NCBI GenBank assembly: GCA_905236895.1
Contig: CAJOQI010000044.1
Span: 1 to 15,062 of the forward strand
Source: an uncultured Peptostreptococcaceae bacterium
GTDB taxonomy: Bacteria > Bacillota > Clostridia > Peptostreptococcales > Anaerovoracaceae
DNA length: 15,062 bases
Direction of reading: 5' to 3'
Position numbers and translations under genes: made by a program
The notes under the pieces: model-generated
The model's database searches: none
What the model saw: only the letters and a program-made list of their open reading frames with translations
What the model was told of the DNA's origin: nothing
Shown here: positions 14,766 through 15,062 of the stretch, piece after piece
How positions within the stretch are numbered: the first letter of the stretch is position 1
Layout of the letters: each line of letters starts with the position of its first letter

Positions 14766-15062
14766 TTAGGATAATATATTATTCTTAATGGTGTCTATTG
14801 ATTCCGCCAGCTCCTTATCTATTTTTATATCATCCTCTATCTTATCACAAGCGTGCTTAACTGTAGAATAATGTTTATTACCAAATATCTTTCCTATCTG
14901 AGGAAGAGAATAATTGGTTAATGTTCTACATAAATACATAGCAATCTGCCTGGGATATGCAATACTTATCTTCCTTGTTTCGGAATCTAGATCGCTTATT
15001 TTGATTTTATAGTATTTACATACTGCTGATTTAATCTTTTCCGGAGTAATAATATCGTTGGA
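14766..15062 (-). CDS. dnaA: Chromosomal replication initiator DnaA (partial, C-terminal 98 residues)
   Basis: DnaA binds origin boxes and opens the DNA. Only domain IV, the DNA-binding domain, lies in the window: IITPEKIKSAVCKYYKI, then SIAYPRQIAMYLCRTLTNYSL, PQIGKIFG and VKHACDKIED, ending at TAA 14766. This matches the family closely apart from the recognition helix. Where nearly all DnaA proteins read GGRDHTTV this one reads GNKHYSTV, so the residues equal to E. coli Asp433, His434 and Thr435 (base contacts) are His, Tyr and Ser. The N-terminal part, the promoter and any boxes upstream of dnaA are beyond the right edge. The gene is AT-rich like dnaN and recF. Confidence 0.96.
   Translation of the reverse strand, partial: SNDIITPEKIKSAVCKYYKIKISDLDSETRKISIAYPRQIAMYLCRTLTNYSLPQIGKIFGNKHYSTVKHACDKIEDDIKIDKELAESIDTIKNNILS

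Overview
The window looks like the left flank of a chromosomal replication origin in an anaerobic bacterium of the phylum Bacillota, probably class Clostridia. The evidence is the gene order dnaA-dnaN-recF-gyrB-gyrA, a nearby rpsF-ssb-rpsR operon, a SigB/SigF-type sigma factor with an RsbW/SpoIIAB-like anti-sigma factor, a rubredoxin, strong GGAGG ribosome binding sites and compact intrinsic terminators. The genus cannot be told from the sequence. Almost all genes are on the minus strand and so run away from dnaA at the right edge; only the nucleotidyltransferase and the rubredoxin point the other way.

Layout, right to left. The last 98 codons of dnaA (14766-15062) contain the DNA-binding domain. 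The AT-rich dnaA-dnaN gap holds one perfect DnaA box followed by a GC cluster and TTA triplets. dnaN and recF are 6 bases apart, without the small S4-domain gene often found between them, and end in a terminator. gyrB and gyrA form an operon closed by a terminator at 7561-7598. gyrA carries an in-frame TAA after codon 651, beyond which the normal GyrA C-terminal sequence continues in the same frame. Next comes an anti-sigma factor / sigma factor / proC operon. A gap of about 400 bases (5114-5523) separates proC from the convergent rubredoxin and contains a terminator, a two-way hairpin and degenerate 38-base tandem repeats. Further left are a PlsC-type acyltransferase, a nucleotidyltransferase, the rpsF-ssb-rpsR operon with its promoter, structured leader and terminator, and finally psuK and the first 136 codons of psuG, coupled by an ATGA overlap.

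How it works together. The right half is replication initiation, clamp loading and repair, and DNA supercoiling. The middle is a regulatory module tied to proline synthesis. The left half contains ribosome and single-strand-binding proteins, one lipid-synthesis enzyme, one nucleotidyltransferase and pseudouridine salvage. No mobile element, CRISPR array, tRNA or rRNA gene was seen.

Most interesting points: the stop codon inside gyrA; an anti-sigma factor whose ATP-lid region carries a Cys-x2-His-x7-Cys-x2-Cys set in place of the usual glycine motif; a DnaA recognition helix that departs from the near-universal GRDHTTV signature beside a perfect consensus DnaA box; and the unexplained 38-base repeats.
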